Shown piece after piece: positions 36,419-46,400 of a stretch of DNA of 64,000 bases. The first letter of the stretch is position 1; each line of letters opens with the position of its first letter. The stretch lies in contig CALCVP010000078.1 in NCBI GenBank assembly GCA_937907705.1, forward strand, positions 1 to 64,000, read 5' to 3'. The DNA comes from an uncultured Prevotella sp. (GTDB lineage: Bacteria > Bacteroidota > Bacteroidia > Bacteroidales > Bacteroidaceae). The translations under genes were made by a program, and so were the position numbers. The notes under the pieces are model-generated. The model made no database searches. It saw only the letters and a program-made list of their open reading frames with translations, and was not told the DNA's origin.

Positions 36419-37033
36419 TTACTTGCCTGCCACCAAGCTCTCTATGTATTTACACAAGATACCTATTCCTTTTTTGTTTTCTCCGCCTTGCGGTATAATA
36501 ATATCCGCATACTTCTTGGTAGGTTCTATAAACTGCTCGTGCATGGGTTTGAGCACATCCAGATAGCGGTTGATAACCATCTCTACCGTGCGGCCGCGCT
36601 CCACTACATCTCGCTGTATATTGCGGATAAGGCGCTCGTCTGAGTCAGCGTCTACATACACTTTCAAGTCCATCATATCGCGCAGTTTCTTGTTGAGCAA
36701 TGCCATAATGCCTTCGATAATGATAACGGGATGCGGCTCCACATGAATGGTTTCGGGCAGACGGTTGCATATCAAGTAAGAGTAGGTAGGCTGCTCTATG
36801 GCTTTGCCGGCACGCAACTCATTGATTTGCTTGACCATCAGCTTCCAGTCAAAGGCATCAGGATGGTCAAAGTTGATAGCATGGCGCTCCTCTTCGGTCA
36901 TACTGCTGGTATCGTTATAGTACGAATCTTGTGGTATTACGGTTACATAGTGTGGCGGTAGAGCCTCTACTATCTTCTTTACTACGGTGGTCTTTCCTGA
37001 TCCTGTGCCACCGGCAACTCCTATTATTGTCAT
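36419..37033 (-). CDS. udk: Uridine kinase
   Basis: This enzyme phosphorylates uridine and cytidine to UMP and CMP in pyrimidine salvage. The 204-residue protein has a P-loop GGTGSGKTT (8-16), the substrate region QDSYYNDTSSMTEEERHAINFDHPDAFDW (recognisable as NFDHPDAFDW), and the lid motif with Arg residues in SDERLIRNIQRDVVERGRT. Length and motifs are standard. It is followed 64 bp upstream on the same strand by the DNA-glycosylase gene, so the two may share a transcript. Confidence 0.97.
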   Translation of the reverse strand: MTIIGVAGGTGSGKTTVVKKIVEALPPHYVTVIPQDSYYNDTSSMTEEERHAINFDHPDAFDWKLMVKQINELRAGKAIEQPTYSYLICNRLPETIHVEPHPVIIIEGIMALLNKKLRDMMDLKVYVDADSDERLIRNIQRDVVERGRTVEMVINRYLDVLKPMHEQFIEPTKKYADIIIPQGGENKKGIGILCKYIESLVAGK

Positions 37034-37097
37034 TATATTGTATTTTTATGTTTTTTCATCGATTACTTAACTGTGCCAGCCGGCATAGCCTAAACCT

Positions 37098-37718
37098 TTA
37101 CAGCACATTTTTCTCTGTCTGCTGCCTGTTGTCTGCTTGCAAGCAAGACAATGGCTTGGCGTAAAATTCAGCCTTGCGTTCTATCTTCATAGGGTAAGCC
37201 CGCGAGCTGCTGGGCATGCGCCACAATACCAAGTGTCTGCCCCTGAAGCAGAACGGTTGTTGCCCGCCTACCTTTGGAGGCACAATATTGAAATGGGCAG
37301 CAAACAGCTCTGTGGCTTTCTGCCCTGTGGTAACTACCGTGTGGCAACAGGGCAATGCCGACAGCAGCGCATCCAAATCGGCAGACTCTATCACCTCAAG
37401 GTCTTTGTCTGATGCCGTGTTGCGGGTGCGCCGCACCTTGCAAGCAGTGTCATAGATAGCCACTCCACGCTCGCGCAGAAATGCCACAATAGCTTCAAGC
37501 TTAAAGCAACGCGCCTCTTCGTCTACAAAATGCTGCTTGTCATTGAAAAACAACAAGCCGAAAATACGCCACATGTCGTTGATATAGTTGGGGTAAAAGA
37601 ATTCCATACACCAGCGATGGCGAGCTGGCGGAAAACTGCCCAACATCAGCAAGCGTGCATTTTCCGGCAGAAAAGGCTGCAAGGGATGACTCTCTATTTG
37701 ATTTGTATTTGCTACCAT
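37098..37718 (-). CDS. Uracil-DNA glycosylase superfamily protein (Mug/hypoxanthine-glycosylase-like)
   Basis: A 206-residue protein with the layout of the UDG superfamily: motif 1 as LMLGSFPPARHRW (GSFPP at 27-31), an aromatic cluster FFYPNYINDMWRIFG, a central TVVTTGQKA strand, and motif 2 as WRMPSSSRAY near 180. This pattern is nearest to the Mug/hypoxanthine-DNA glycosylase group, so excision of damaged or mispaired bases is likely. The start at 37718 is chosen because the upstream 22 codons run through an AT-rich promoter-like stretch. Confidence 0.72.
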   Translation of the reverse strand: MVANTNQIESHPLQPFLPENARLLMLGSFPPARHRWCMEFFYPNYINDMWRIFGLLFFNDKQHFVDEEARCFKLEAIVAFLRERGVAIYDTACKVRRTRNTASDKDLEVIESADLDALLSALPCCHTVVTTGQKATELFAAHFNIVPPKVGGQQPFCFRGRHLVLWRMPSSSRAYPMKIERKAEFYAKPLSCLQADNRQQTEKNVL

Positions 37719-37781
37719 AAAGTTATAACAGAATGACCTGCCTTTTGGCTTGAGGTCAAGAACTTTCAAGTTTTTAATTTG

Positions 37782-37810
37782 CAAATATAATTAAAATAAC
37801 TGAAAGCAAG
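37782..37810 (-). promoter_or_regulatory. Candidate promoter of the DNA-glycosylase gene
   Basis: Minus-strand CTTG (37810-37807), a 17-bp spacer and TATATTTG (37789-37782). The -7 box is consensus, but the spacer is short. Array C starts 60 bp upstream of the -7 box. Confidence 0.45.
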
Positions 37811-37848
37811 AAGCTGCAATGCAAGAATAAGCAAAATACTTGCATTGC

Positions 37849-37951
37849 AATTGCACTGTTATTGCAACGCAAAAGCACTGCAATCGCATGGCTATAACAG
37901 CGCTCTTACAACGCAATAGCGGTGCTTTCAGAAGCCGAAAGCACCGCTATC
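37849..37951. repeat. 22-bp-period array C of palindromic 15-mers
   Basis: Five words start at 37849, 37871, 37893, 37915 and 37937, all exactly 22 bp apart. The last two, AATAGCGGTGCTTTC and GAAAGCACCGCTATC, are near reverse complements, so 37916-37929 and 37937-37950 form a perfect 14-bp hairpin. A separate perfect 10-bp stem, GCAATGCAAG, pairs 37816-37825 with 37839-37848. Spacers include GCATGGC, ACAACGC and AGAAGCC. The array lies downstream of the PiT gene and upstream of the DNA-glycosylase gene. Confidence 0.88.
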
Positions 37952-38017
37952 AAAACACACAAGGGTAAAACCTGCATTGAAAGTAGCTTTTTTACGCTCT
38001 TGCGTTAGCTACTGTAC

Positions 38018-40264
38018 TTATATTCTATTGCCAAGAAACTTGTTTGCTGCACGCAACTGATGTTTCATAATGCTGAGGAACTCTTGACTCTCCTGCAGCA
38101 AGTTAAGGTAAAGCAAAGCCACCTTCAGATTGTTAAAGTCAGGTTGCTGCATGGTATCTATCAAGCGTTTACGCATCAGCGACAATTGCTCTTTGCTCTT
38201 GTCGGCTGTAGCCAACGTATAGTCGTATTGGTCAAAACGATTGGTAGAAATCATCTGCTCTGCTTGATTCATCAGCTCGTTGATCTGTCTGCGCATACCT
38301 TCAAACTCTGTTACATATTTCTGTGGCAACGGGTTGAAGTTATTGTCTACATGCTCCTTTGTAGGCTCCAGCATACGTTTCAGGCAGTAGATAAACTGCT
38401 GGTTGCTGTTGGCTCCCAAGTGAAACCATGTATTGCGCTCAATAGCCAATGACTCTGGAATACGGCGCATCGCCAGCAACTCTTTGCGACGGAACTTCTT
38501 CAGCTGGTCTTGTTCATCCTTCAAGGCACGACTGCAACGACGAAGTTCTTTCAAGTTTTCATTGCAGAAGCCATCCACTATTGCGTTATATTGTTCAAGA
38601 GCAAAACGGGTAACAAAGCTCTGTGTGCGCGACACGTGCTTGGAAAGCAAGTCCCACACGATGTCCTTGTCGCGAGTGCGCATCATCAAGCGGAACACAT
38701 CGTCTTTCTTTTCTTCCTTCATCTTCTTGTTGTACTTGCGGTTGCTGTTCCACAGCAGATATATGTCGAGCAACATAAAGGCTATCATCACCACGAAACC
38801 TCCAAAGCGCATCGCCGTACAAACCAAGGCACAAGTTACGAAAGCCACACCTGCAGTAATAAACCAACCGCCAATAACCGAAATAACTCCTGTTACACGG
38901 AACACGGCACTCTCACGGCTCCAAGCTCTATCGGCCAATGAACTACCCATTGCCACCATGAAAGTAACATAAGTGGTAGACAACGGCAACTTATAGTTGG
39001 TACCTATAACAATCAGCATGGCTGCCAATACCAAATTGACAGAGGCACGCACCTCATCAAAAGCAGCACCGTTGGCCAGTATCACTTCATCTTTGTTGAA
39101 ACGTTTCTCTATCCAGTTTTTGGTAGACTGAGGCATGTATTGAGACACCTTGTCATTCAAGTCTTGAGAGAAACGAACGATACTGCGTGCCACCTTTGAA
39201 GACCCGAACATCTCGTCGCCCTCATCTTGACGGCTCAGGTCTACACTGGTCTTCACCACATTCTGCGCTTTCTTGGAGGTAGCCATAGCTATAATCATCA
39301 CAATACCGGCACCTACCAAATAAAGAAGAGGGCTCTTGGCTGATTCCATCAGCGATTTCATCATGAAAGTGTCATAATTGCCATGACCGTTCGCCATAAA
39401 GTCTTGCAATGAGTCAAGACCTGCCAAGGGCACACCGATAAAGTTGACAAGGTCGTTGCCGGCAAAAGCCATAGCCAAAGCAAAGGTACCAATCAGCACT
39501 ATCAGCTTAAACACATTGACATGCAGAAAGTGGAGCACCTCCATAATAACGGATGATACCACAAAGAATACCAACATCAGCATAGGAGTGTTGCCCATTA
39601 TCCAGTCGCGGGTATCAGAAGGAAGATAAGGAGACTTGCCTACACCTTTAATGAAGATAAAGTAAGCCATTATCGTAAAGGCCACACCGCCAAACAAGGC
39701 TATCGTATAGCGCAGATGATGCTTATAGTTAAAGGTAAATATCACACGCGATATCCACTGCACTACCGTACCGAAGAAGAACGCAATGGCCACCGACACA
39801 AAGATGGCTATAATGACACTCAAGGCCTTGTCGCTGTTAAGCAAATCGCTGATGACAAAATCTGGATTGTCTGCCATCTTGAACATAGCCATCACAAAGG
39901 TACCGCCCAACAGTTCAAACACCAGCGAAACGGTGGTGGAAGTAGGCATTCCCAACGTGTTGAACACATCAAGCACCACCACATCGGTAACCATTACTGC
40001 CAAGAAAATGGTCATTACCTCATGAAACGAATAGTTGTCTGGGCGCATAATGCCGTGACGGGCCACATCCATCATACCCGAGCTCATCACAGCTCCTAAC
40101 AATACACCAACAGAAGCGACCAACAACACAGTACGATACTTGGCCACTTTGGCGCCTATGGCCGAATTAAGGAAGTTGACAGCATCATTGCTCACTCCCA
40201 CAAACAGGTCGAATACTGCCAAAATAAGCAGAAACGCCACAATAATAAAATAAATCTCTGTCAT
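38018..40264 (-). CDS. PiT-family inorganic phosphate transporter with PhoU-like C-terminal domain
   Basis: A 748-residue inner-membrane phosphate permease. Both signature repeats of the PiT family are present: GVSNDAVNFLNSAIGAKVA near the N-terminus and LGMPTSTTVSLVFELLGG near 105-122, with a second copy region at about 415-460 (LPLSTTYVTFMVAMGSS). About eleven to twelve hydrophobic segments end at about 510. A helical, charged C-terminal third (about 520-748) resembles PhoU, so uptake may be gated from the cytosol. E. coli PitA lacks such a tail. It is monocistronic. Confidence 0.93.
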   Translation of the reverse strand: MTEIYFIIVAFLLILAVFDLFVGVSNDAVNFLNSAIGAKVAKYRTVLLVASVGVLLGAVMSSGMMDVARHGIMRPDNYSFHEVMTIFLAVMVTDVVVLDVFNTLGMPTSTTVSLVFELLGGTFVMAMFKMADNPDFVISDLLNSDKALSVIIAIFVSVAIAFFFGTVVQWISRVIFTFNYKHHLRYTIALFGGVAFTIMAYFIFIKGVGKSPYLPSDTRDWIMGNTPMLMLVFFVVSSVIMEVLHFLHVNVFKLIVLIGTFALAMAFAGNDLVNFIGVPLAGLDSLQDFMANGHGNYDTFMMKSLMESAKSPLLYLVGAGIVMIIAMATSKKAQNVVKTSVDLSRQDEGDEMFGSSKVARSIVRFSQDLNDKVSQYMPQSTKNWIEKRFNKDEVILANGAAFDEVRASVNLVLAAMLIVIGTNYKLPLSTTYVTFMVAMGSSLADRAWSRESAVFRVTGVISVIGGWFITAGVAFVTCALVCTAMRFGGFVVMIAFMLLDIYLLWNSNRKYNKKMKEEKKDDVFRLMMRTRDKDIVWDLLSKHVSRTQSFVTRFALEQYNAIVDGFCNENLKELRRCSRALKDEQDQLKKFRRKELLAMRRIPESLAIERNTWFHLGANSNQQFIYCLKRMLEPTKEHVDNNFNPLPQKYVTEFEGMRRQINELMNQAEQMISTNRFDQYDYTLATADKSKEQLSLMRKRLIDTMQQPDFNNLKVALLYLNLLQESQEFLSIMKHQLRAANKFLGNRI

Positions 40265-40308
40265 ATAATAATGATTACGTATTTGTTGCTACTACTTTTT
40301 TCACGCTG

Positions 40309-40316
40309 CAAAAGTA
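40309..40316 (-). promoter_or_regulatory. Candidate -7 box for the PiT gene
   Basis: Minus-strand TACTTTTG matches TAnnTTTG, with a possible CTTG 17 bp upstream. It predicts a leader of about 40 nt. Confidence 0.5.
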
Positions 40317-40544
40317 AAAAAGCTATATTACAACAAGTTTAAACAGATATTTCATTCCTGTTACAAATAAAAAAATAAATTACTTTTTTATTTATTTCCA
40401 TAAAAAACAAGAAAGAAAATGATTACACATTTACCAACTGCACGTCTTATAATAAAAGCATGGTAAAAGGTGCTTGTCTACACCTTATTATATATAGGAC
40501 ACATAATCAAGAAAATAACAAACTAACCAAAAATTTATAGCATT

Positions 40545-41519
40545 ATGAAGAAAATCTTTACTCTTGTAGCAGCCGTACTCTGCACAATGGGTGCTAACGC
40601 CCAAACCGAAAAATGGTCAATCTGCGATGAAGTAGGCACACTCAAGGCAGACTATGTAGCCAATGCTGACCCAACTGCCATGTCTGTAGTCAGCTTTGCT
40701 ACCGACAATGTTACAGGAACACACACATCAGGACCTGTATCAGGATACAAAGACGGAGAGCTGGTAGACGGCAAACTGGAAGCTAACGTAGACAATACAT
40801 GGAACGGTATCAAGAAGCAAGACTTGAGCAAAGACGGTTCAGTGGCTCCTTTCTACTATGTACAAGGTAAAGGCAACCCCGTAAACCTTGACAAAATAGA
40901 GTTTGAAGAGATAACAACAGATGGCGAACCTACCGGCAACTTCCGTGCAAAATGGGACAATGCCTACTATCAGGCAGACGGTACTGCAGGACTGCCCAAA
41001 AACGGTACTTATGTAACACTTACCCCTAAGACCGACGGTGTGTTGAAAGTAGCTATCTGGGTAAACAAAGGCAACCGCGACACTTATGTGGCAAAAGCCA
41101 GCGATGCCAAGGCCCTGACCTTCGGCACAGACGTAAAAGCCTCAGGATATGTACAGGCTACCAATAATGATGTAGCAGAAGACAGCCCGTTATATGGCTA
41201 CATGCTTTATCAAGATGAAATAGCCATGAAGGGCACAGAGGGCAATAACGCTTATGTCATAGGTGCAGGCAACCGTCCGGTGTTTGCTTATCTCAACTTC
41301 AATGCTACTGCCAACGAGACTTACTACATATTCTGCAAGAGCACACAAATAGGCTTTGGCGGTTTTGAGTTTACCAGCAGCACCGCAGGTATCAATGATA
41401 TCACCGTAAACAAGCAGCTTGACAAGAATGCTCCTGTATACAACCTCGCCGGTCAGCGCGTATCAATAAATGCCAAAGGTATCTTGATTCAAAACGGAAA
41501 GAAATTCATCAACAAATAA
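40545..41519 (+). CDS. Secreted protein of unknown function with Prevotella-type C-terminal tail
   Basis: A 324-residue secreted protein. A signal peptide (1-19, ending GANA-Q) is followed by a beta-rich body I cannot assign to a family. The C-terminus (about 280-324) has the pattern GINDIT...APVYNLAGQRV...KGILIQNGKKFINK. I recognise this tail from many Prevotella secreted glycan-related proteins, where it resembles a short type IX (Por) sorting signal. It stands just upstream of the pectin SusC/SusD locus but has its own terminator, so co-regulation is only suggested. Confidence 0.75.
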   Translation: MKKIFTLVAAVLCTMGANAQTEKWSICDEVGTLKADYVANADPTAMSVVSFATDNVTGTHTSGPVSGYKDGELVDGKLEANVDNTWNGIKKQDLSKDGSVAPFYYVQGKGNPVNLDKIEFEEITTDGEPTGNFRAKWDNAYYQADGTAGLPKNGTYVTLTPKTDGVLKVAIWVNKGNRDTYVAKASDAKALTFGTDVKASGYVQATNNDVAEDSPLYGYMLYQDEIAMKGTEGNNAYVIGAGNRPVFAYLNFNATANETYYIFCKSTQIGFGGFEFTSSTAGINDITVNKQLDKNAPVYNLAGQRVSINAKGILIQNGKKFINK

Positions 41520-41920
41520 GGTTTATAACAATTTGCATAATTGAAGCACGTGATGCGTGACTGCATTTTTTCAAAATTTAAATGTATAAAACATTTTAAG
41601 AAAATCCCCGACAGACAGCGGTTTGTCGGGGATTTTTGAGTAAAAAAGTGCTTCTTTTCCCCAAAATACAAGCATATTACAAATTTATTATTTTATTTTT
41701 TCAAATATTGATTACATTCTTTAATACTTTGCGTCTATAAAGAAAGTGCCTTTCAAAGGCTCCATACAAAGCACAGGAAACTTTATGCAGGCACTATACT
41801 ACAACAAACTAAAAAAAACGACAGCACCATTAAAACGTATTAAGCTATAAACCTATCCATACACTAACAGCAAATAAAAAAATACTAAAATATAAAACGT
41901 GTAACTTTAAAAATTGATTT
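41520..41920. other. Intergenic region before the SusC/SusD locus, 401 bp
   Basis: It holds the terminator of the upstream gene and then about 280 bp of AT-rich leader before the lipoprotein gene. The near -7 motif ATACTTTG at about 41726 does not quite fit TAnnTTTG. A long leader without a strong promoter would suit activator-dependent expression. Confidence 0.5.
41601..41636 (+). terminator. Rho-independent terminator
   Basis: A perfect 13-bp stem with a CCCCGACA/TGTCGGGG core (41601-41613 with 41624-41636), an AAAA/TTTT foot and a following TGAG. It is 80 bp after the secreted-protein gene. Confidence 0.85.
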
Positions 41921-43420
41921 ATGAGTAAAAATCATTTCTTATTGCAAGGAAAAAGCTGGACGCTATTGGCTTTTGCCACAGCCACTTTGGCCTTAGCCTC
42001 TTGTGATGATGTTTATGATGGCAAAGAGACATGGAAATCTGATGTCTTCAACCAAACGCTTACATCTCCCAACGCCAGCGACATAACCATTAAAGCAAGC
42101 ACTGACGGCACCAAGACCACCATATCATGGCCTGTCGTACACGGTGCAAAGGGCTATGAAGTCAGTGTGAAAGACATTACAGACAAGGCAAATCCTGTTA
42201 CTGTAGACAGCATTGACAACAAGTTTGTAGATGGATGCTCACTCACGTTTTCACGCACCGAAGATACCAATTATGAGGTAAGCATCAGAACTCTCGGCAA
42301 CGAAAGCAACAACAATAAAGACGCTGCTGAAGCTACAACCAAGACATTTACCAGCTTTACACCTACATACGCTACTATTCCTGCCGGTTCAGACATAGCA
42401 GAATGGGTAGCCAACAACCCTATTCCTGCCGATTCTGTAGGCAAAATGCTCTGCATCGACTTGGAAGGTGGTGCACAATACACACTCAGTGACAAGGTTA
42501 ACTTTGGCAATCAGCAGGTTACACTCCGTACTACCGACAAGACTAACCATGCAAAAATAGCATATACAGGAGAAAACGCAAGCATTAAGACAAGTGCATT
42601 GCTCACGCTCAAATATCTGGATATCGATGCTTCTGCATCACTCAAGCCAGTAATAGAACTGAGTGAAACTCCTAACGAGGCAATCAATGGTGCACTGTCA
42701 GGAAGTCAGTATTATAATATATACGGTGGAGCTTTCACCATCAACAATTGCAATATCACCGGTATCAATCAGAACCTGATATACGATGGCAATGTAAAAT
42801 ACTGTATAGAGCAGTTGCTTATCAACAACAGTACTATTCATCTGACCAGCAACAGCAGTACCAACATCAGCGGCAATGCCATCATCTACTTTAAAGCCGG
42901 ATTTGCAAACACCCTCACCGTCAAGAATTCTACATTCTGGAACACAGGCAACTCTGATGCCAAATACTTTGTACAATATAACAACAGTGCCCGTGCTGAC
43001 CGTGCCGGATACGCCGAACAATATGTAATCTTCCAAAACAGCACCTTCTACAATGTTGTAAAAAAAGGCCAATGGGCTAACTACAGTGCCTTTAACGGCA
43101 ATAAAGGTACCAACATAACTGTTACCAGCAACATCTTCGTAGACTGCGGCAACAAGCAAGTTGCACGCCGCATCATGGGTGGTCGTACTGCTTCAAGTTA
43201 TAAAGACGGCAAGATTTCATTTGGCTTCAACACCTATCTATATAATGGAGAATACGAAAGCACCAATGGTTCTGTGGAGAGTTACGACACCAGTGGTACA
43301 GCCATTGAAGAAGACCCAGACTTTAAAGACCCCGCAAACGGCAACTTTACCATAAGCGGTGCCACACAGATTGCCAAGAAGACAGGCGACCCAAGATGGC
43401 TGCCGGAAACAGCAAATTAA
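41921..43420 (+). CDS. Surface lipoprotein with fibronectin-like and beta-helix domains (DUF4957/DUF5123 type)
   Basis: A 499-residue lipoprotein, with lipobox LASC and Cys28. A fibronectin type III-like domain (about 50-140, with TTISWPVVHGAKGYEVSVKD as its core strands) is followed by a right-handed beta-helix (about 150-495) of the kind annotated DUF4957/DUF5123 near Bacteroidota pectin loci. The many Asn-rich turns (NNCNITGIN, VKNSTFWNTGN, FQNSTFYNV) are typical of pectin-binding or pectin-lyase folds. No lyase active site is evident, so I favour a surface glycan-binding role. It lies directly before susC, ahead of susD rather than after it. Confidence 0.8.
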   Translation: MSKNHFLLQGKSWTLLAFATATLALASCDDVYDGKETWKSDVFNQTLTSPNASDITIKASTDGTKTTISWPVVHGAKGYEVSVKDITDKANPVTVDSIDNKFVDGCSLTFSRTEDTNYEVSIRTLGNESNNNKDAAEATTKTFTSFTPTYATIPAGSDIAEWVANNPIPADSVGKMLCIDLEGGAQYTLSDKVNFGNQQVTLRTTDKTNHAKIAYTGENASIKTSALLTLKYLDIDASASLKPVIELSETPNEAINGALSGSQYYNIYGGAFTINNCNITGINQNLIYDGNVKYCIEQLLINNSTIHLTSNSSTNISGNAIIYFKAGFANTLTVKNSTFWNTGNSDAKYFVQYNNSARADRAGYAEQYVIFQNSTFYNVVKKGQWANYSAFNGNKGTNITVTSNIFVDCGNKQVARRIMGGRTASSYKDGKISFGFNTYLYNGEYESTNGSVESYDTSGTAIEEDPDFKDPANGNFTISGATQIAKKTGDPRWLPETAN

Positions 43421-43454
43421 TCAATCAGGTAGACAATTAAAGAAAAAACGATAT

Positions 43455-46400
43455 ATGAAAAGAAAATTCATAATCAGCATGTGTCTCGGTGCTGCATTGG
43501 CGGTACAGCCTAACGTTGCAATGGCACAGAATACACAAACCGTTACAGGTACCGTACTCGATGAGAACGGTGAAGCCATCATTGGTGCATCTGTACAGGT
43601 GAAAGGCACCAAATACGCCGCTGTTACCGATATAGACGGTAAATTCAAAATTACAGTTCCTAAAAACTCAAAGATTACTATATCATACATCGGCTATTTG
43701 GCACAGACCGTTACTGCCGGCAAGACTGCCAAAATCGTAATGGTAGAAGACAAACAGAGTCTGGACGAAGTGGTGGTAGTAGGTTACGGTACACAGAAAA
43801 TGAAAAACGTAACAGGTGCCGTTGAAACCATCAGTCCTAAGGATATACAAGACCTCTCGGTAGGAAGCCTTGGCGATGCTTTGGTAGGCCAGTTCAATGG
43901 TGTAGGCGTAAGCAACAGCAGTTCACGCCCAGGCAGCACACCAAGTCTGCAAATCAGACAGAGTAGCGTGGCAACCAGCGTTACCCCAGACGCCTCTCGC
44001 GGTGGCGATGCAGACCCAAGTCCATTGTACGTTATCGATGGCTTTATCTCTACAGAAACAGCTTTCAACAACCTTGATGCAAGCGAAGTAGAAAGCATTA
44101 CCGTACTGAAAGATGCCTCGGCAGCCGTTTATGGTGCCCGTGCAGCATACGGTGTGGTATTGGTAAAGACCAAACAAGGTAAAGCTGGCGCACCTAAGAT
44201 TTCTTATTCTGGACAATTCGGTTGGACAGATGCACTCTACACACCTAAGATGATGAACTCTTACGAATACGGAAGAGCTTACAACATTATGCGTGCAGCC
44301 AACACCTCGACACAAGATAATATCGAAATGCGCACACAACTCTTCCAAGCTGATGAGTTGGCAGCCATGAAGAATATTAACTACAACCTGCTCGACCGCG
44401 AATGGTCAGCTGCTTTCACACAGCGCCACAACATCAACATGAACGGTGGTAGCGACAAAGCAACCTACTTTGCCAGTGTATCTTACTTTGATCAAGACGG
44501 AAATATCGGTCGCCTTGACTACAACCGCTGGAACTATCGCGCTGGTGTAAACGGAAAAATCGGTAAATACGTCAATGCTACCATCCAAGTATCAGGAGAC
44601 TACGGCGAGCGTAACAATGCCGTAGCACCACAAGGTGGCGGTACTGATTACGACTATAAGTACCTCATGACACATCTTCCTTTCGTGCCAGACAATGTCA
44701 ATGGATATCCTATTGTCTACTCAGGCATGGAAAATACCATTCCTACCAGTGCCACACAGCTCTACAACTTCTCTGCTGTACAAAACAGTAGCGACAACGT
44801 AAACAACACATCCAACAACATGAGCATCAACGGTTCCATGTCGTTTGATTTCGGTTGGATCAAGCCCCTCAAAGGCCTTACTGCCAAAGTGTCTTACTCC
44901 AAGACCATCAACAACAGCAAGACCAACACCACCAGCACCGTAATGGATGTGTACCGCTTGCTTAATCGTGGCGGTAGCGGTAACCACTTGTACACTGGCG
45001 ATGATGTAGTGTACAGCCCGGAGAATCTGGGCGTGCTCCGATTGAACAGCGATGGCTACCTGCGCCGTAACATGTCAAACTCAGACAGCTATCAGCTCAA
45101 CCTCACTCTCCAGTATGCACGCACCTTCGGCAAGCACGACATAGGTGCTCTTTTCTCAATAGAGAAGACCGAATCCGAGACAGAAGACCTCATGGGTTCA
45201 GGTACCAAGCCTGTAAGTTATCAGGACGGACAGTCCAGTAGCATACAAGGCGACAAGGATATGTCATTCGGTCGCTCAGAGTCAGGTATGCTTTCATACA
45301 TCGGTCGTTTCAACTACGCATACGACAGCAGATATCTGCTTGAGTTCTTGATGCGTACTGATGCCTCTACAAAGTTTGCGCCAAAGAACTACTGGGGCTA
45401 TTTCCCTTCTGTATCAGCAGGTTGGGTACTCTCTGAAGAGAAGTGGTTCAAGGACAATGTGAAGTGGATGGACTTCTTGAAAGTACGTGCTTCATGGGGT
45501 CTTATGGGTCGAGACAACATCCGTGCATGGCTTTGGACACAGCTGTATAACCGTGATGACGCCAAAGGTGCAGTATTCGGCACAGGCGGAAACAAGGTTA
45601 ACTGGGGTCTTGTAATGCCTAAAGCAGGTGTCAACTCTGACGTACACTGGGACAAGACCTACAAGACCAACATTGGTATTGACGCCCGCTTCCTCAACAG
45701 TCGTCTATCAGTCAATGCCAACTATTACTACGACCGTGGTCGCGACTTGTTTGCAACTCGCACCGGTACAAGCAGTTTCCCTGCAACAATCGGTACGCAA
45801 GCCACTCCAGAGAACTATGGTGCCATTGACTCTTGGGGTTGGGAATTGACCGTTGGTTGGCGCGACAAGATAGGCAAAGACATTACCTATTGGGCACGCG
45901 TTACTACTGGATATAGCGACAACAAGATATTGGAAAGCAACTTCCAAGCCATACCTGAATACGATGATATCGTAAAAGGTCAACGTGCAGACCGCGGCGT
46001 TTGGGGTTACAAATGTATTGGCATGTTCCGCAGCTACCAAGATATTGAAGAGTATTTCGACAAATACCATATCACCCAATACATGGGTATGGCAAAGAGC
46101 GAAGTACGTCCGGGTATGCTTATCTATGAGGATGTGCGTGGCAAGAATAATGGAGACGGAACCTATGGCGAGGCAGACGGTATTGTAGATACCAACGACT
46201 ACATCCGCTTGTCAGAGCGTTCAAGCAACCCTTATGGCTTCACGCTGAACTTCGGTGGTTCATACAAGAGTCTCTCCATCAGTGCACAGTTAGCTGCCAG
46301 CTGGGGTTCCAAGGCCTTGATACAGACTAACTACCGTCAAGCTGCCAACAACTATGAGTATGAAAACATGCCAACAAGCTTCAACGACATGTTCAACTAT

